34,109 nt of DNA, taken from CAYRVF01 sp964427535 (lineage in GTDB: Bacteria > Chloroflexota > Ktedonobacteria > Ktedonobacterales > JADMIN01). The stretch is taken from positions 1-34,109 of the forward strand of contig CAYRVF010000052.1 of the NCBI GenBank assembly GCA_964427535.1, written 5' to 3'. Below, one piece after another: positions 15,573-23,672 of this stretch. Every line of letters starts with the position of its first letter. Position 1 is the first letter of the stretch. Below the pieces are notes generated by a model. It was given only the letters and a program-made list of their open reading frames with translations. It had not been told where the DNA came from and did no database searches. Both the position numbers and the translations under genes were made by a program.

Positions 15573-16301
15573 ATGACCTGGGACCGAATCCGCTATGAGC
15601 TGCGACTGCTGGGCGTCGGCGCCTACATCGTGCCAGTGTTGGTCGTGGCGATCTATCTGATGTTCTCGCTGATCGTCGGGCACAACACGTTCGCGTCGGG
15701 CCAGTCTGCCGCGTTTGCCCATTTCCAGAGCGCCAGAGGACTGCTCGGCTTGCTCGAAAACGGCCTGCCGCTCGCCGCTGGGCTGATCGCCGCTCTCTGC
15801 GTCGGCCCAAGCCCAGCGATGGAGCTGCATCTCTCGCTGCCCAGGTCGTATCGCTCGACGCTGCTGCAGCGGCTGGGCTTGGGGCTGGCGTGGTCGGGCA
15901 TCGTGACATGCCTGGCGTGCGCCGTGACCATCCTCGCGGGTTATTGGATCGTCCAGGAGGACACGCTGCTCGGGCAGCTCGTGTGGCTTACGCCCGTCCT
16001 CTGGTTCGTCGGCGCGGGGGCTTTCCTGACCGTGGCATTGCGAAGCCGTGTCGCGAGCAGCACGCTCCTTGGCCTCGTCTGGATCGTACAATATCTGTTC
16101 AAGCCCGAGTTCCTGAAGAGCCAGGTGTTGCGCACGGTCTATCTCTTTCTCTCTGAGAATGTGATTCCTGGCGGGGATGCGGCGCACGCGTCCTACTGGC
16201 TGGCCAATCGCCTCGTGTTGCTCGGGATGGCGCTCGCGCTGCTGGCGCTGACCGGGCTGCTGCTCGGGCGCAACGAGTTACTCCTAGGCTCGGAATCGTG
16301 A
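15573..16301 (+). CDS. Second ABC-type membrane subunit
   Basis: A 242-aa membrane protein with about six helices, beginning MTWDRIRYELRLLGVGAYIV. The RYEL lead again resembles the amphipathic entry of ABC-2 permeases. Conserved points include PSPAMELHLSLPRSYRSTLL, a cytoplasmic loop near residues 85-105. ATG 15573 is preceded by taggagcg; the frame extends to 15525 without support. Three membrane proteins plus one ATPase in a row suggest a heteromeric complex in which this and the preceding gene form the pore. Confidence 0.78.
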   Translation: MTWDRIRYELRLLGVGAYIVPVLVVAIYLMFSLIVGHNTFASGQSAAFAHFQSARGLLGLLENGLPLAAGLIAALCVGPSPAMELHLSLPRSYRSTLLQRLGLGLAWSGIVTCLACAVTILAGYWIVQEDTLLGQLVWLTPVLWFVGAGAFLTVALRSRVASSTLLGLVWIVQYLFKPEFLKSQVLRTVYLFLSENVIPGGDAAHASYWLANRLVLLGMALALLALTGLLLGRNELLLGSES

Positions 16302-16334
16302 CACAGAATTGCATCGCACTGCTGGAGGACTGAG

Positions 16335-17240
16335 ATGAAGATACAGATTCGTGAGTTGACGAAGGTCTATTCAGGTAACGTGCGCGCGCTTCGTGGCGTT
16401 GACCTCGACATCGCGCCGGGGATGTTTGGCCTGCTGGGACCAAATGGAGCGGGCAAGACGACGCTGATGCGCATCCTGGCGGGCATCCTCTCGCCATCTG
16501 GCGGCAGCGTGCGGGTCGCGGGGGAGGACATGCGGACGGGCGCGGGCCGCGTCGCGGTCAAGCGGATGCTTGGCTATCTGCCGCAGGACCTCGGTGTCTA
16601 CCCAGATCTGAGCGCGCGCGAGTTCCTCGACTACATCGGCATCCTCAAGGGACTGGACAAACGCGAGACACGGCGCGCCCGTGTCGGCGAGCTGCTGGAG
16701 CTGGTGGGACTCGCCGACGTCGCCACACGCAAGCTGAAGGGCTTCTCGGGCGGCATGAAGCGGCGTGTCGGCATCGCTCAGGCGCTGCTCAACGACCCAA
16801 AGCTGCTCATCGTCGACGAGCCAACGGCGGGCCTCGACCCGGAGGAGCGCATCCGCTTTCGCAATCTGCTCTCCGAGCTGGCTGGCAGCCGCACGGTGTT
16901 GCTCTCCACGCACATCGTGGAGGACATCGCGCAGACGTGCCAGCGACTCGCGGTGATGCGCGACGGCGCCATCGTCTTCAACGGAACGATTGCCGAGCTG
17001 GTCGAATCGGCGCGCGGCACTGTCTGGACGGTCACGACATCAGGGCCGAAGCCCGACAGCGCGTGGACCGTGATCTCGACGATGCATCGGGGCGCGACGG
17101 TGCAGTATCGTGTCGTCGGCGAGTCGACGCCCTCTGGCGAGGCCGTGCCCACTGAACCTAGCCTAGAGGACGCCTACGTCCGCCTGATGCAGAACCGGCA
17201 GGCGGGAGTGGCAGCGGCGGCGGTTGGGAGCAGAACCTAA
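16335..17240 (+). CDS. ABC transporter ATP-binding protein of the sigma-linked cassette
   Basis: A 301-aa ATPase of the CcmA/ABC-2 exporter type. Walker A GPNGAGKTT lies near residue 36, the Q-loop region is LGYLPQDLGVYPDLSAREFL, the signature is FSGGMKRRVGIAQAL, Walker B is LLIVDEPTAGLDPEER and the switch His lies in LLSTHIVEDIA. A C-terminal domain of about 85 residues follows, as in multidrug or bacitracin-type exporters. RBS ggaggac precedes ATG 16335. The last codons (Arg-Thr-stop) lie inside the terminal inverted repeat of a MITE-like element, so the native 3' end may have been altered by that insertion. It is the final gene of the sigma-ABC cassette. Confidence 0.9.
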   Translation: MKIQIRELTKVYSGNVRALRGVDLDIAPGMFGLLGPNGAGKTTLMRILAGILSPSGGSVRVAGEDMRTGAGRVAVKRMLGYLPQDLGVYPDLSAREFLDYIGILKGLDKRETRRARVGELLELVGLADVATRKLKGFSGGMKRRVGIAQALLNDPKLLIVDEPTAGLDPEERIRFRNLLSELAGSRTVLLSTHIVEDIAQTCQRLAVMRDGAIVFNGTIAELVESARGTVWTVTTSGPKPDSAWTVISTMHRGATVQYRVVGESTPSGEAVPTEPSLEDAYVRLMQNRQAGVAAAAVGSRT

Positions 17241-17521
17241 CCCCCTACCCCCTTCCCTCCAGGGAAGGGGTCGCCGATGAGACGGGTACGGCCAAGGGGT
17301 TCCGACCTATTCGCTCAGCCGCTCTGTAGGAGGGAGGCATGCCTTGCTCCTACAGAGCGGCCGACACCACGGCTGTGGGTGGCAAGGCGCGGCCCCCTCT
17401 GCCACCCCTCCACTAGCTGACGCCGGGAGTGGGGCTTTTTGCGGGGCGAAGATGTGCCTCCCTTGGCCACTATCGCCCAAATAGCGACCCCTCCCCTTGG
17501 AGGGGAGGGGGTTAGGTTCTG
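17231..17521. mobile_element. MITE-like element with 16-bp terminal inverted repeats
   Basis: cagaacctaaccccct at 17231-17246 is repeated exactly in inverse orientation at 17506-17521, and similarity continues inward (both arms reach ggggtcg). The 291-bp interval has no gene. It holds a perfect 15-bp hairpin (17318-17332 with 17347-17361), a second hairpin from gggtggca/tgccaccc (about 17375-17406), and pyrimidine/purine hairpins at both ends. Flanks share ttggg (17224-17228 and 17522-17526), but the left copy is 2 nt from the repeat, so a target duplication is only suggestive. It fills the gap between two convergent genes. Confidence 0.5.
17318..17361. terminator. Long hairpin between convergent genes
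   Basis: gccgctctgtaggag (17318-17332) and ctcctacagagcggc (17347-17361) are exact inverse complements. The loop itself contains the palindrome aggcatgcct (17335-17344). It could stop transcription from both convergent genes and form the core of the MITE-like element. No U-tract. Confidence 0.5.
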
Positions 17522-17541
17522 TTGGGCGATGAGGCCTACGC

Positions 17542-19596
17542 CTACGGCTGGCCGACCGGCACGTACTTCTGGAACCAGCCGAGAATCTCGTTGAGGCGGC
17601 GCACACGCGAGCGCGGGTGGCCGTTGCGCGAGAGATCGTGTGTCTGGCCCTCGAAGACGACGAACTTCGTCTCGCGGTCGAGATACTTGAGCGCGGTGAA
17701 GAGCTGCTGGCCTTCGGCGATGGGGCAGCGCAGATCGTTGTCGCTGTGCAGAATCAGCAGCGGCGTGTGCATCTGCTCGACATAGGTGAACGGCGAGAAG
17801 CGCGCCAGCCGCTCGCGGTCCTCCCACGGGGTCGCCCCCAGCTCGTCGACGTCCAGCCACCAGCCCGCGTCGCTCGTGCCGAAGAACGAGTTCATGTTGA
17901 CGACGCTGCGCATGGTGACGGCACCCTTGAAGCGGTCGGTGTGGCCGATCGCCCAGTTGGTCATGAAGCCGCCGTAGCTGCCGCCCGCGATGCCGAGCTG
18001 CCCTTCGTCGATGCCGCCACGCGCGATCGCCGCGTCGAGTCCGGCGATCACGTCTTCGTAGTCCTTGCCACCCCAGTCGTTGGCGACCGCGCCCGAGAAG
18101 GTGCGCCCGTACCCGGTGCTGCCGCGTGGGTTGGAGTAGACCACGGTGTAGCCGTGCGCGACGAGCAGCTGGAACTCGAAGAAGAAGCTGTAGCCATACA
18201 TCGCGTGTGGCCCGCCATGCACCTGCAGCACGCCCGGCGTCATCACCGTCTCGCCCGACCCAGCCTCGGTTGGGCGGAGAATCCAGCCCTGCAGCTCCCA
18301 GCCGTCCGCGCCGGTGAAACTAAACTCCTCGGGCGTCGCCAGCTCCAACTCGGCGAAAAGCTCGGCATTCACCTCCGTCAGCCGCCGTGCTTCGGATGTC
18401 GCGCCGCCCTCGACGGATTGCGCGTAGAGGTCACCCGGCTGCGTCGGCGTGGAGATGCCGAGCGCGGCGGTCCTCGTCGCGCGGTCGAGCGAGAAGCCGC
18501 AGACGTGGATGTTACCCTCGGTAACGCGCCGGGGCTGCCCATCTCCGTTCGGGCGAAGAGCGTAGAGGTGCGTGGTGCCGCGCATCGCCGCGAGGAAGTA
18601 GACCTCCTGCCCGTCGGCCGACCACGTGAGGGTGATCGTGCCATGCGCGCGCATGTCGTCGATGCAGGAGTCCTCGCAGGTGGCGGTGAAGTCGCGTGTG
18701 AGCATGCGGGCGTCGCTCATCTGCCCGCGCGAGGGCGCGACGTAGAGGTCGGTGTGGCCGTCGCTGTAGCGGCGCGGCGTGGCCAGGAACGCGATCTGCT
18801 CGCCATCGGGCGACCACGACGGTGCGGAGCAGCCGAGCGAGTCGTCAGCGAGTTGCGTCGTCTGGCCGGTCGCGATGTCGAGCACCCACACCTGATCGGC
18901 GGGCCAGCGCCAGCGGTCGGGGCTGCGGTCCGAGGTGAAGACGATGCGCCCGCCATCGGGTGACCACTTGGCCGAGCCGTCGTTCCAGTCGCCATCGGTG
19001 ATCTGGCGTGGCTCGCCGCCCTCAACCGGAAGGGTGAAGAGATGCGAGCGATGCTCGTATATCCAGCCGTGGCCGTCGAGTTTGTGCCACAGTTGATTGA
19101 TGCTGCGCACGCGAGGGACGTGCTTGTCGTGCAGTTCGAGGTCGTCCACCTCAGGGTCGTCGGGCTCGCCTACCTCGGCGGCGAACAGCAGCGTCGTGCC
19201 GTCAGGCGACCACTCCGCCGCGCCCGCGCCGTAGCGCATGTGCGTCACCTGGCGCGCCTCGCCGCCATCCGTGGGCATCACGAAGAGCTGCGCCTGGCCC
19301 TTGCCCGCCGCGCGCTCCTCCTCGGTGGTCGGCTTCACCTCACCGGCGGGCGCCCGGACGAAGGCGATGCTGCGTCCATCCGGCGACCAGCGCGGCGCCA
19401 CGTCGTTCGCACCCGAGGTGAAGCGTCGCGGCTCGCCTCCTCCTACTGGGGCGACCCAGATGGAGCGGCGGTACTCGTAGGCGTCGCGGTCCATCTCCAT
19501 CAGCACATAGGCGATACGGCTGCCATCGGGCGAGATGCGCGGGTCTTCGATCTGCTTGATCGCGTACAGGTCCTCAGCGGTGAGCAATCTCGACAT
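17542..19596 (-). CDS. S9-family serine peptidase (acylaminoacyl/dipeptidyl peptidase type)
   Basis: A 684-aa prolyl-oligopeptidase family enzyme. The N-terminal two thirds form a beta-propeller of WD40-like PD40 repeats; SPDGSRIAYV, WSPDGRSIAFV and WSPDGEQIAFL are typical blades. The C-terminal alpha/beta-hydrolase domain carries Ser540 in GGSYGGFMTNW, Asp621 in HSDNDLRCP and His653 in EGQTHDLSRNGHPRSR. No signal peptide is seen, so it is probably cytoplasmic and degrades peptides or acts on N-acylated residues. The RBS ggagg lies inside the end of the upstream gene, which stops 6 nt before this start; the two are co-transcribed. Length and active site are normal for the family. Confidence 0.93.
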   Translation of the reverse strand: MSRLLTAEDLYAIKQIEDPRISPDGSRIAYVLMEMDRDAYEYRRSIWVAPVGGGEPRRFTSGANDVAPRWSPDGRSIAFVRAPAGEVKPTTEEERAAGKGQAQLFVMPTDGGEARQVTHMRYGAGAAEWSPDGTTLLFAAEVGEPDDPEVDDLELHDKHVPRVRSINQLWHKLDGHGWIYEHRSHLFTLPVEGGEPRQITDGDWNDGSAKWSPDGGRIVFTSDRSPDRWRWPADQVWVLDIATGQTTQLADDSLGCSAPSWSPDGEQIAFLATPRRYSDGHTDLYVAPSRGQMSDARMLTRDFTATCEDSCIDDMRAHGTITLTWSADGQEVYFLAAMRGTTHLYALRPNGDGQPRRVTEGNIHVCGFSLDRATRTAALGISTPTQPGDLYAQSVEGGATSEARRLTEVNAELFAELELATPEEFSFTGADGWELQGWILRPTEAGSGETVMTPGVLQVHGGPHAMYGYSFFFEFQLLVAHGYTVVYSNPRGSTGYGRTFSGAVANDWGGKDYEDVIAGLDAAIARGGIDEGQLGIAGGSYGGFMTNWAIGHTDRFKGAVTMRSVVNMNSFFGTSDAGWWLDVDELGATPWEDRERLARFSPFTYVEQMHTPLLILHSDNDLRCPIAEGQQLFTALKYLDRETKFVVFEGQTHDLSRNGHPRSRVRRLNEILGWFQKYVPVGQP

Positions 19597-19602
19597 TGCG
19601 GC

Positions 19603-20022
19603 TTAATCCTCCGAAGTCTCGGCCACTGGATGCTTGTAATTGCGGTCTACTTCGCGTAAGACCGCGCCGGGGATACGCCAGGTCTCTGCGGTAAAGCTGT
19701 GGTACTCGCCATCGCACACGGGCACCTCCGCGGAGCAGCGCAGGTGCGGCTTCAACCGGAAGCGCAGGCGATCTCCGGCGACATCGACCCAGATGTGCCG
19801 CCGCGTATAGCCCGAGCCCCATTTGAAGATGACCCCAGAATCGTACTCCTCGAAGTGCCCGCGCCCCTGCAGGGCGTGCTCGTTCAGCGTGCGCAACATC
19901 TCGGCCACGCCGCTCGCCTTGAGCACTCGCTTCGCGTTCTCGCGGGTAGCGCGCCGCTGCTCGGGCGTTCCTTCGCTGTCTGGAGTAGTCTCGACGTTCT
20001 CCACTCGTGTCGTACCCTTCAT
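19603..20022 (-). CDS. Small protein of unknown function upstream of the S9 peptidase
   Basis: A 139-aa soluble protein that I do not recognise. Residues 1-30 are polar and probably disordered. About 30-60 form a helix (AKRVLKASGVAEMLRTLNEH), and the rest reads as beta strands (YDSGVIFKWGSGYTRRHIWV, RLRFRLKPHLRC). It has two cysteines, in LRCSAEVPVCDG, about eight residues apart. No membrane segment. The stop is 6 nt before the S9 peptidase start, so the two are co-expressed and may act together. It follows the response-regulator gene with a 58-nt gap. The start ATG 20022 has only a weak ribosome site. Confidence 0.75.
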   Translation of the reverse strand: MKGTTRVENVETTPDSEGTPEQRRATRENAKRVLKASGVAEMLRTLNEHALQGRGHFEEYDSGVIFKWGSGYTRRHIWVDVAGDRLRFRLKPHLRCSAEVPVCDGEYHSFTAETWRIPGAVLREVDRNYKHPVAETSED

Positions 20023-20080
20023 TGCCGGTGTCTATCTGGCTGGCTGGTGCGTCTCACGGTCTATATGCACGGTGTCTCCG

Positions 20081-21103
20081 CTATCCAGAGACGGCACGCC
20101 CGCCCATCGAGAGCGAATCGTCCGCGTCGGAGTCGGTGAGGGAGGCGTTGTGCCCCGCGCCGCGATGGTCGATGTAGTAGCTGCTGCCAGGGAGCGCCTT
20201 GGCTTTCTTCTTCACCTCGGCGGCGATGCGGCTGACCTCTTCCGTCGCGGTGATGGGCACGAAGCGGTTGGTGACGACGCCGATCGAGACAGCCACCAGC
20301 GGGAAGCGTTGCTCGTGGCCCTGGCGATCGAGCGCGACCAGCACGCCACGGCGCAGATCGTCCGCCGAGTAGTAGACGCGGCTCTCCGCGTCCCAGCGCG
20401 TGAGAATGCGCCGGCACAGTGGATCCACCCGCTCGGGCGAGGTGATGACGACGAAATCATCACCGCCGACGTGTCCGGCGAAGTCGGTCACGTCGCCATA
20501 CTCGCGCAGCGACTCCGTGATGACGCGCGAGAGCAGGCGGATGAGATCATTGCCCTGCAGGAAGCCGTACACGTCGTTGTACGCCTTGAAATTATCGAGA
20601 TCGATATAGAGCATTGCCCACATGCGGCCAGAATTGAGCTGCTGCTCGATCGCGCGCTCGACGCGTAGGCCGGATGGCAGCCCGGTGAGCGGCGAGAGCA
20701 GATTTTCCTGCACGTGTCGCAGCTGAGTGCGGATACGTGCCAGCAGCTCCTCGCCATCGAACGGCTTGGTGAGGTAGTCGTCGACCTGATAATCGAACGC
20801 GCGCACCTTGAGCGCCGTATCGTGCCGCGCGCTGAGAATCATCACCGGAATGTGCGCGGTCTTGGCGTTCCCACGCAGCCGCTTGACGACCTCGAAGCCG
20901 TCCATGCCTGGCAACATCAGGTCGAGCAGGATGAGCTGGGGGACTTCGCGGGTGGCCGCCTCAACACCATCCTCGCCGCAGAAGGCGACGTGCGCGTTGT
21001 ACCCCTCGACTTCCATCGTCACGCCGAGCATGCGCGCGATCGTCGGATCATCCTCGATAATCAGGATGGTCGGGCGGGAGAGATCCGTGGATGCTTCATC
21101 CAT
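20081..21103 (-). CDS. Response regulator with GGDEF-type domain (GGDDF)
   Basis: A 340-aa two-domain signalling protein. The receiver domain (about 11-130) has the acidic pocket EDD (17-19), phospho-acceptor Asp61 in LLDLMLPGMDG, Ser91 and Lys113 in LTKPF. The GGDEF domain (about 137-310) keeps SPLTGLP, the metal-binding YIDLDNFKAYNDVYG, and VSIGVVTN. Its active-site loop reads GGDDF (213-217) rather than GG(D/E)EF, and the usual preceding Arg-Tyr is His-Val. Activity as a c-di-GMP synthase is therefore uncertain. ATG 21103 after aaggaggattgc is strongly preferred over an in-frame upstream start. The C-terminal about 30 residues are polar. No cognate histidine kinase lies nearby. Confidence 0.9.
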   Translation of the reverse strand: MDEASTDLSRPTILIIEDDPTIARMLGVTMEVEGYNAHVAFCGEDGVEAATREVPQLILLDLMLPGMDGFEVVKRLRGNAKTAHIPVMILSARHDTALKVRAFDYQVDDYLTKPFDGEELLARIRTQLRHVQENLLSPLTGLPSGLRVERAIEQQLNSGRMWAMLYIDLDNFKAYNDVYGFLQGNDLIRLLSRVITESLREYGDVTDFAGHVGGDDFVVITSPERVDPLCRRILTRWDAESRVYYSADDLRRGVLVALDRQGHEQRFPLVAVSIGVVTNRFVPITATEEVSRIAAEVKKKAKALPGSSYYIDHRGAGHNASLTDSDADDSLSMGGRAVSG

Positions 21104-21319
21104 GCAATCCTCCTTCTCCGCGACAATCCGCGACAAACGTAGGGACATTCTTCCGCGCGGCATCTAGGAGAATGGCCCGCGTACGGTATCTCATAGTGCC
21201 AGTATACACACAAGACCCAGCGACGGTGCGGTTTCCGCCTCCCAGCGCCGTCCCTTTGCGGGGATGAGAGAGAGCGGGCAGCAAGCCAAACAGCCACTCG
21301 CTGTGGGAGACGCGGGCGG

Positions 21320-21802
21320 TTACATCCCCGTGAGACCCTGGTCCTCTTCGGTGGTCGAGGTCTGCGCCCGCAGGATGGCCTGGGGGGAGTTGAGCAGCGC
21401 GTCGTCCAGCCGCTCGCGGTGCTTGGGCAGCAGCGGCTCAGGCCACTCGCCCGGCGCGAACCAGCCCGTCTCGCTGACTTCGTCGCTCGTGCCCGGCACG
21501 CCCGCGTCAGCCACCGGGTGGCAGAGGAAGGTCAACACGACCTCCTGCTTTTGCGGCTTGGAGTAGACCCCCACCAGGCGCTCGATCTCGACCGGGATGC
21601 CGACCTCCTCGCGCACCTCGCGTAGCAGCCCCTGCTCGACCGTCTCTCCACTTTCCAGGCCACCGCCGGCGAGATTCCACCATCCGATGTCGCGGCGCCG
21701 GGCGAGCAGGTAGCGTCCGTCGCGCTCGATGATGGCGAAGGCGCCGATACGGAAGAGCGCGTGTGGTGTCGATGTGGCTGGGTGCGCGTTGGATACGGGC
21801 AT
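21320..21802 (-). CDS. Nudix hydrolase
   Basis: A 160-aa cytoplasmic pyrophosphohydrolase. The complete Nudix box GX5EX7REUXEEXGU spans residues 47-69, with REVREEVGI as its second half. The upstream segment GRYLLARRRDIGWWNLAGG is typical of MutT/ADP-ribose-like enzymes. The C-terminal part includes a WFAPGEWPEPLLPKHRERLD segment resembling substrate-positioning loops. ATG 21802 follows gagagga. It sits 140 nt downstream of cysE on the same strand. The substrate (oxidised nucleotide, nucleotide sugar or other nucleoside diphosphate) is not determined by the box. Confidence 0.92.
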   Translation of the reverse strand: MPVSNAHPATSTPHALFRIGAFAIIERDGRYLLARRRDIGWWNLAGGGLESGETVEQGLLREVREEVGIPVEIERLVGVYSKPQKQEVVLTFLCHPVADAGVPGTSDEVSETGWFAPGEWPEPLLPKHRERLDDALLNSPQAILRAQTSTTEEDQGLTGM

Positions 21803-21942
21803 GCGTCTATCCTCTCGCTACAATGGACTGTTGGGGGACGTCGTGCGCCACGGTGTACCGGGTGTGTTCGCGCACACGCGGAGGCATCACAGCAAGGGCG
21901 GCAGCCTGGCTGCCTGGCTGTCCGTGGAGGGCGACCCCGCGG

Positions 21943-22671
21943 CTAGATCTGGTAGTCGGGCATAGAGTCGTCGTCCCACTGGGCTTCGAGCTCTTTGCCT
22001 GTGCCCTTGCTGATTTGCAGCTTCGCGGGCTGCGCGACCACGACCGAATGCGGTGGGAGCGATTCGAGGACCAGCGCCATCGCGCCGATCTTGCTGTCGT
22101 GGCCAACGGTGATCGGTCCCAGGACGGATGCGCCAACGCCAATGGTCACGTTGTCTTCGATGGTGGGGTGGCGCTTGGTGCGTCCGCCGCCGCGATGCTT
22201 CCACCAGCCGGTCGCGCCGAGCGTGACCTGATGGTAGAGCATCACGTTGTCGCCGATCTCGGCGGTCTCGCCGATCACCACGCCCGTGCCGTGGTCGATG
22301 AAGAATCGCTTGCCGATCTTCGCGCCGGGGTGAATCTCGATGCCAGCGGTGACGAGACGCGCGAACTGCGAGATCAGGCGCGGCACGACGGGCACCTTGC
22401 GCACGTAGAGCGCGTGGGCGAGGCGGTGCAGCAGCAGCGCATGCAGCCCCTGGTACGTCAGCACCTCGAAGATGCTGTGAGCGGCGGGATCTTTCTCGAA
22501 GATGACGTCGATGTCGTCGGGCCAGATCGTGCGACGCCGCTTAGGCCGCGAGACCGCTGGTTGGTGGGCGTGGTCTGCCTCTATATCAGCGCCGCGCGCC
22601 GGGTAGAAGGCATCGGGCGAATACAGGCGCTTGTCTGGCGACTGCTCAGGGGCCTGCTGCGACTGTACCAT
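21943..22671 (-). CDS. cysE: Serine O-acetyltransferase
   Basis: Acetylates L-serine with acetyl-CoA to give O-acetylserine, the first step of cysteine synthesis. The 242-aa protein has a divergent, Arg/Pro-rich lead (1-50), a shortened helical SAT domain (about 55-110; DPAAHSIFEVLTYQGLHALL), and left-handed beta-helix repeats (111-220; IEIHPGAKIGKRFFIDHGTG, VVIGETAEIGDNVMLYHQVT). Asp126-His127 form the catalytic pair, and GGRTKRHPTIEDNVTIGVGA is the acetyl-CoA loop. The tail PAKLQISKGTGKELEAQW fits typical CysE ends. No cysK is adjacent. A 34-bp near-palindrome (22703-22736) lies 32 bp upstream of the start and may be regulatory. Confidence 0.92.
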   Translation of the reverse strand: MVQSQQAPEQSPDKRLYSPDAFYPARGADIEADHAHQPAVSRPKRRRTIWPDDIDVIFEKDPAAHSIFEVLTYQGLHALLLHRLAHALYVRKVPVVPRLISQFARLVTAGIEIHPGAKIGKRFFIDHGTGVVIGETAEIGDNVMLYHQVTLGATGWWKHRGGGRTKRHPTIEDNVTIGVGASVLGPITVGHDSKIGAMALVLESLPPHSVVVAQPAKLQISKGTGKELEAQWDDDSMPDYQI

Positions 22672-22702
22672 AGGTGTTCTGCTCCGCCTCTCCGCTGTGT
22701 CC

Positions 22703-22736
22703 CATCACGTACATGTTCAAACACGTGTGCGTGATG
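22703..22736. promoter_or_regulatory. 34-bp near-palindrome upstream of cysE
   Basis: The interval pairs with itself at 12 of 17 positions: catcacg at the left edge, cgtgatg at the right, with matching aca/tgt blocks inside. Two of the five mismatches would be G-U pairs in RNA. It contains a CACGTG core on one side. It lies just upstream of the cysE start and downstream of the PEP mutase-family gene. It could be an operator for a dimeric repressor, a leader hairpin or a terminator; no U-tract is seen. Confidence 0.45.
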
Positions 22737-22826
22737 CGATGTGAGATGACCTGTAGCACTCGAGCGGGCGTTCGACAGGCGAAGACACTGCCATGCGGGA
22801 TAGCAAGCACTGTCGAAGCGGGTCTG

Positions 22827-23672
22827 TCATCCCTGGTCCGCGAACAGGGCACCGAACTCTTCGCTCGCCAGCGAATCGGCAGCCATCCTCGTATAGTCGC
22901 CTCGTTCGAGCACGTCCTGGGCCATCGCCCGCAGATGTCCGAGCAGGGCACTCATCAAGCTCCCGCCAAGACTAACCCGCGCGACACCCAGCTCCGCAAG
23001 CTCTGTCGGCGCGGGCGAACGTGGTCCACCCAGGATGTTGACCGGCCCATCAATCGCCTTGACCAAAGCGGCGATGACCTCGGGTTTGAGTCTGCCGATG
23101 GGATAGACGCAATCCGCTCCCGCGGCCAGATAGGCGTTTGCCCGCCGCACAGTCTCGTCGAAGCGGCTCTCCGGGGCGCCGATCTCGTGCAGATACACGT
23201 CGACGCGCGCATTGATGACGAACGGTACATCCATTACGGTTGCCAGCTCGCGCAACGCCGCGAGCAGTTCGACCTGATAGGCGATGTCGGCCAGCCGTTC
23301 TCCCTGTTGAGGAAGCGAATCTTCGATGTTGAATCCCACGGCGCCAGTCGCGATCACCGCCCGGACGGTCTGGAGCACCTCGTCAATCGAATCCCCGTAA
23401 CCCGCCTCGATATCCGCCGTCACGGGGCACGCAACCACGCGCACGATGCGGCCGATTGCCTCGATCAGCAGCTCCCGGCTCATGCGCTGCCCATCAGCAT
23501 AGCCCAGCGCGGCGGCGAGTCCAGAACTGGTCGTGGCGATGGCGCGGGCTCCCGCTTGCGCCACGATGCGTGCGCTCGCCGCGTCCCACACGTTCGGCAA
23601 GACCAGCGGAGTCGCCTCGTGATGGAACTGGCGAAATTGTGCCGCTCGCTCTCGTTGTCCCGGTATGCTCAT
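22827..23672 (-). CDS. Isocitrate lyase / PEP mutase superfamily enzyme
   Basis: A 281-aa TIM-barrel enzyme of the PEP mutase/isocitrate lyase superfamily. Motifs seen: FHHEATPLVLPNVWDAASAR, ATTSSGLAAALGYADGQRMS, the metal-binding TADIEAGYG, GAVGFNIEDS, and VINARVDVYL. It lacks the KKCGH active-site cysteine loop of isocitrate and methylisocitrate lyases, as do most members of this shorter subgroup, which includes phosphonopyruvate- and carboxyPEP-handling enzymes and oxaloacetate-decarboxylase-like proteins. The exact reaction is undetermined. ATG 23672 follows aaggggcacgc. It is upstream of cysE on the same strand with a 155-nt gap. Confidence 0.88.
   Translation of the reverse strand: MSIPGQRERAAQFRQFHHEATPLVLPNVWDAASARIVAQAGARAIATTSSGLAAALGYADGQRMSRELLIEAIGRIVRVVACPVTADIEAGYGDSIDEVLQTVRAVIATGAVGFNIEDSLPQQGERLADIAYQVELLAALRELATVMDVPFVINARVDVYLHEIGAPESRFDETVRRANAYLAAGADCVYPIGRLKPEVIAALVKAIDGPVNILGGPRSPAPTELAELGVARVSLGGSLMSALLGHLRAMAQDVLERGDYTRMAADSLASEEFGALFADQG

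Noticed and set aside
17617..18963. A 448-codon open frame on the plus strand opposite the S9 peptidase
   Set aside because: It is antisense to a clearly conserved peptidase, has Arg/Val/Ala-rich composition typical of reverse frames in GC-rich genes, and shows no motif.
22672..22826. T-box or SAM riboswitch upstream of cysE
   Set aside because: No specifier/antiterminator or SAM-I-type conserved core is visible; only a near-palindrome is present.
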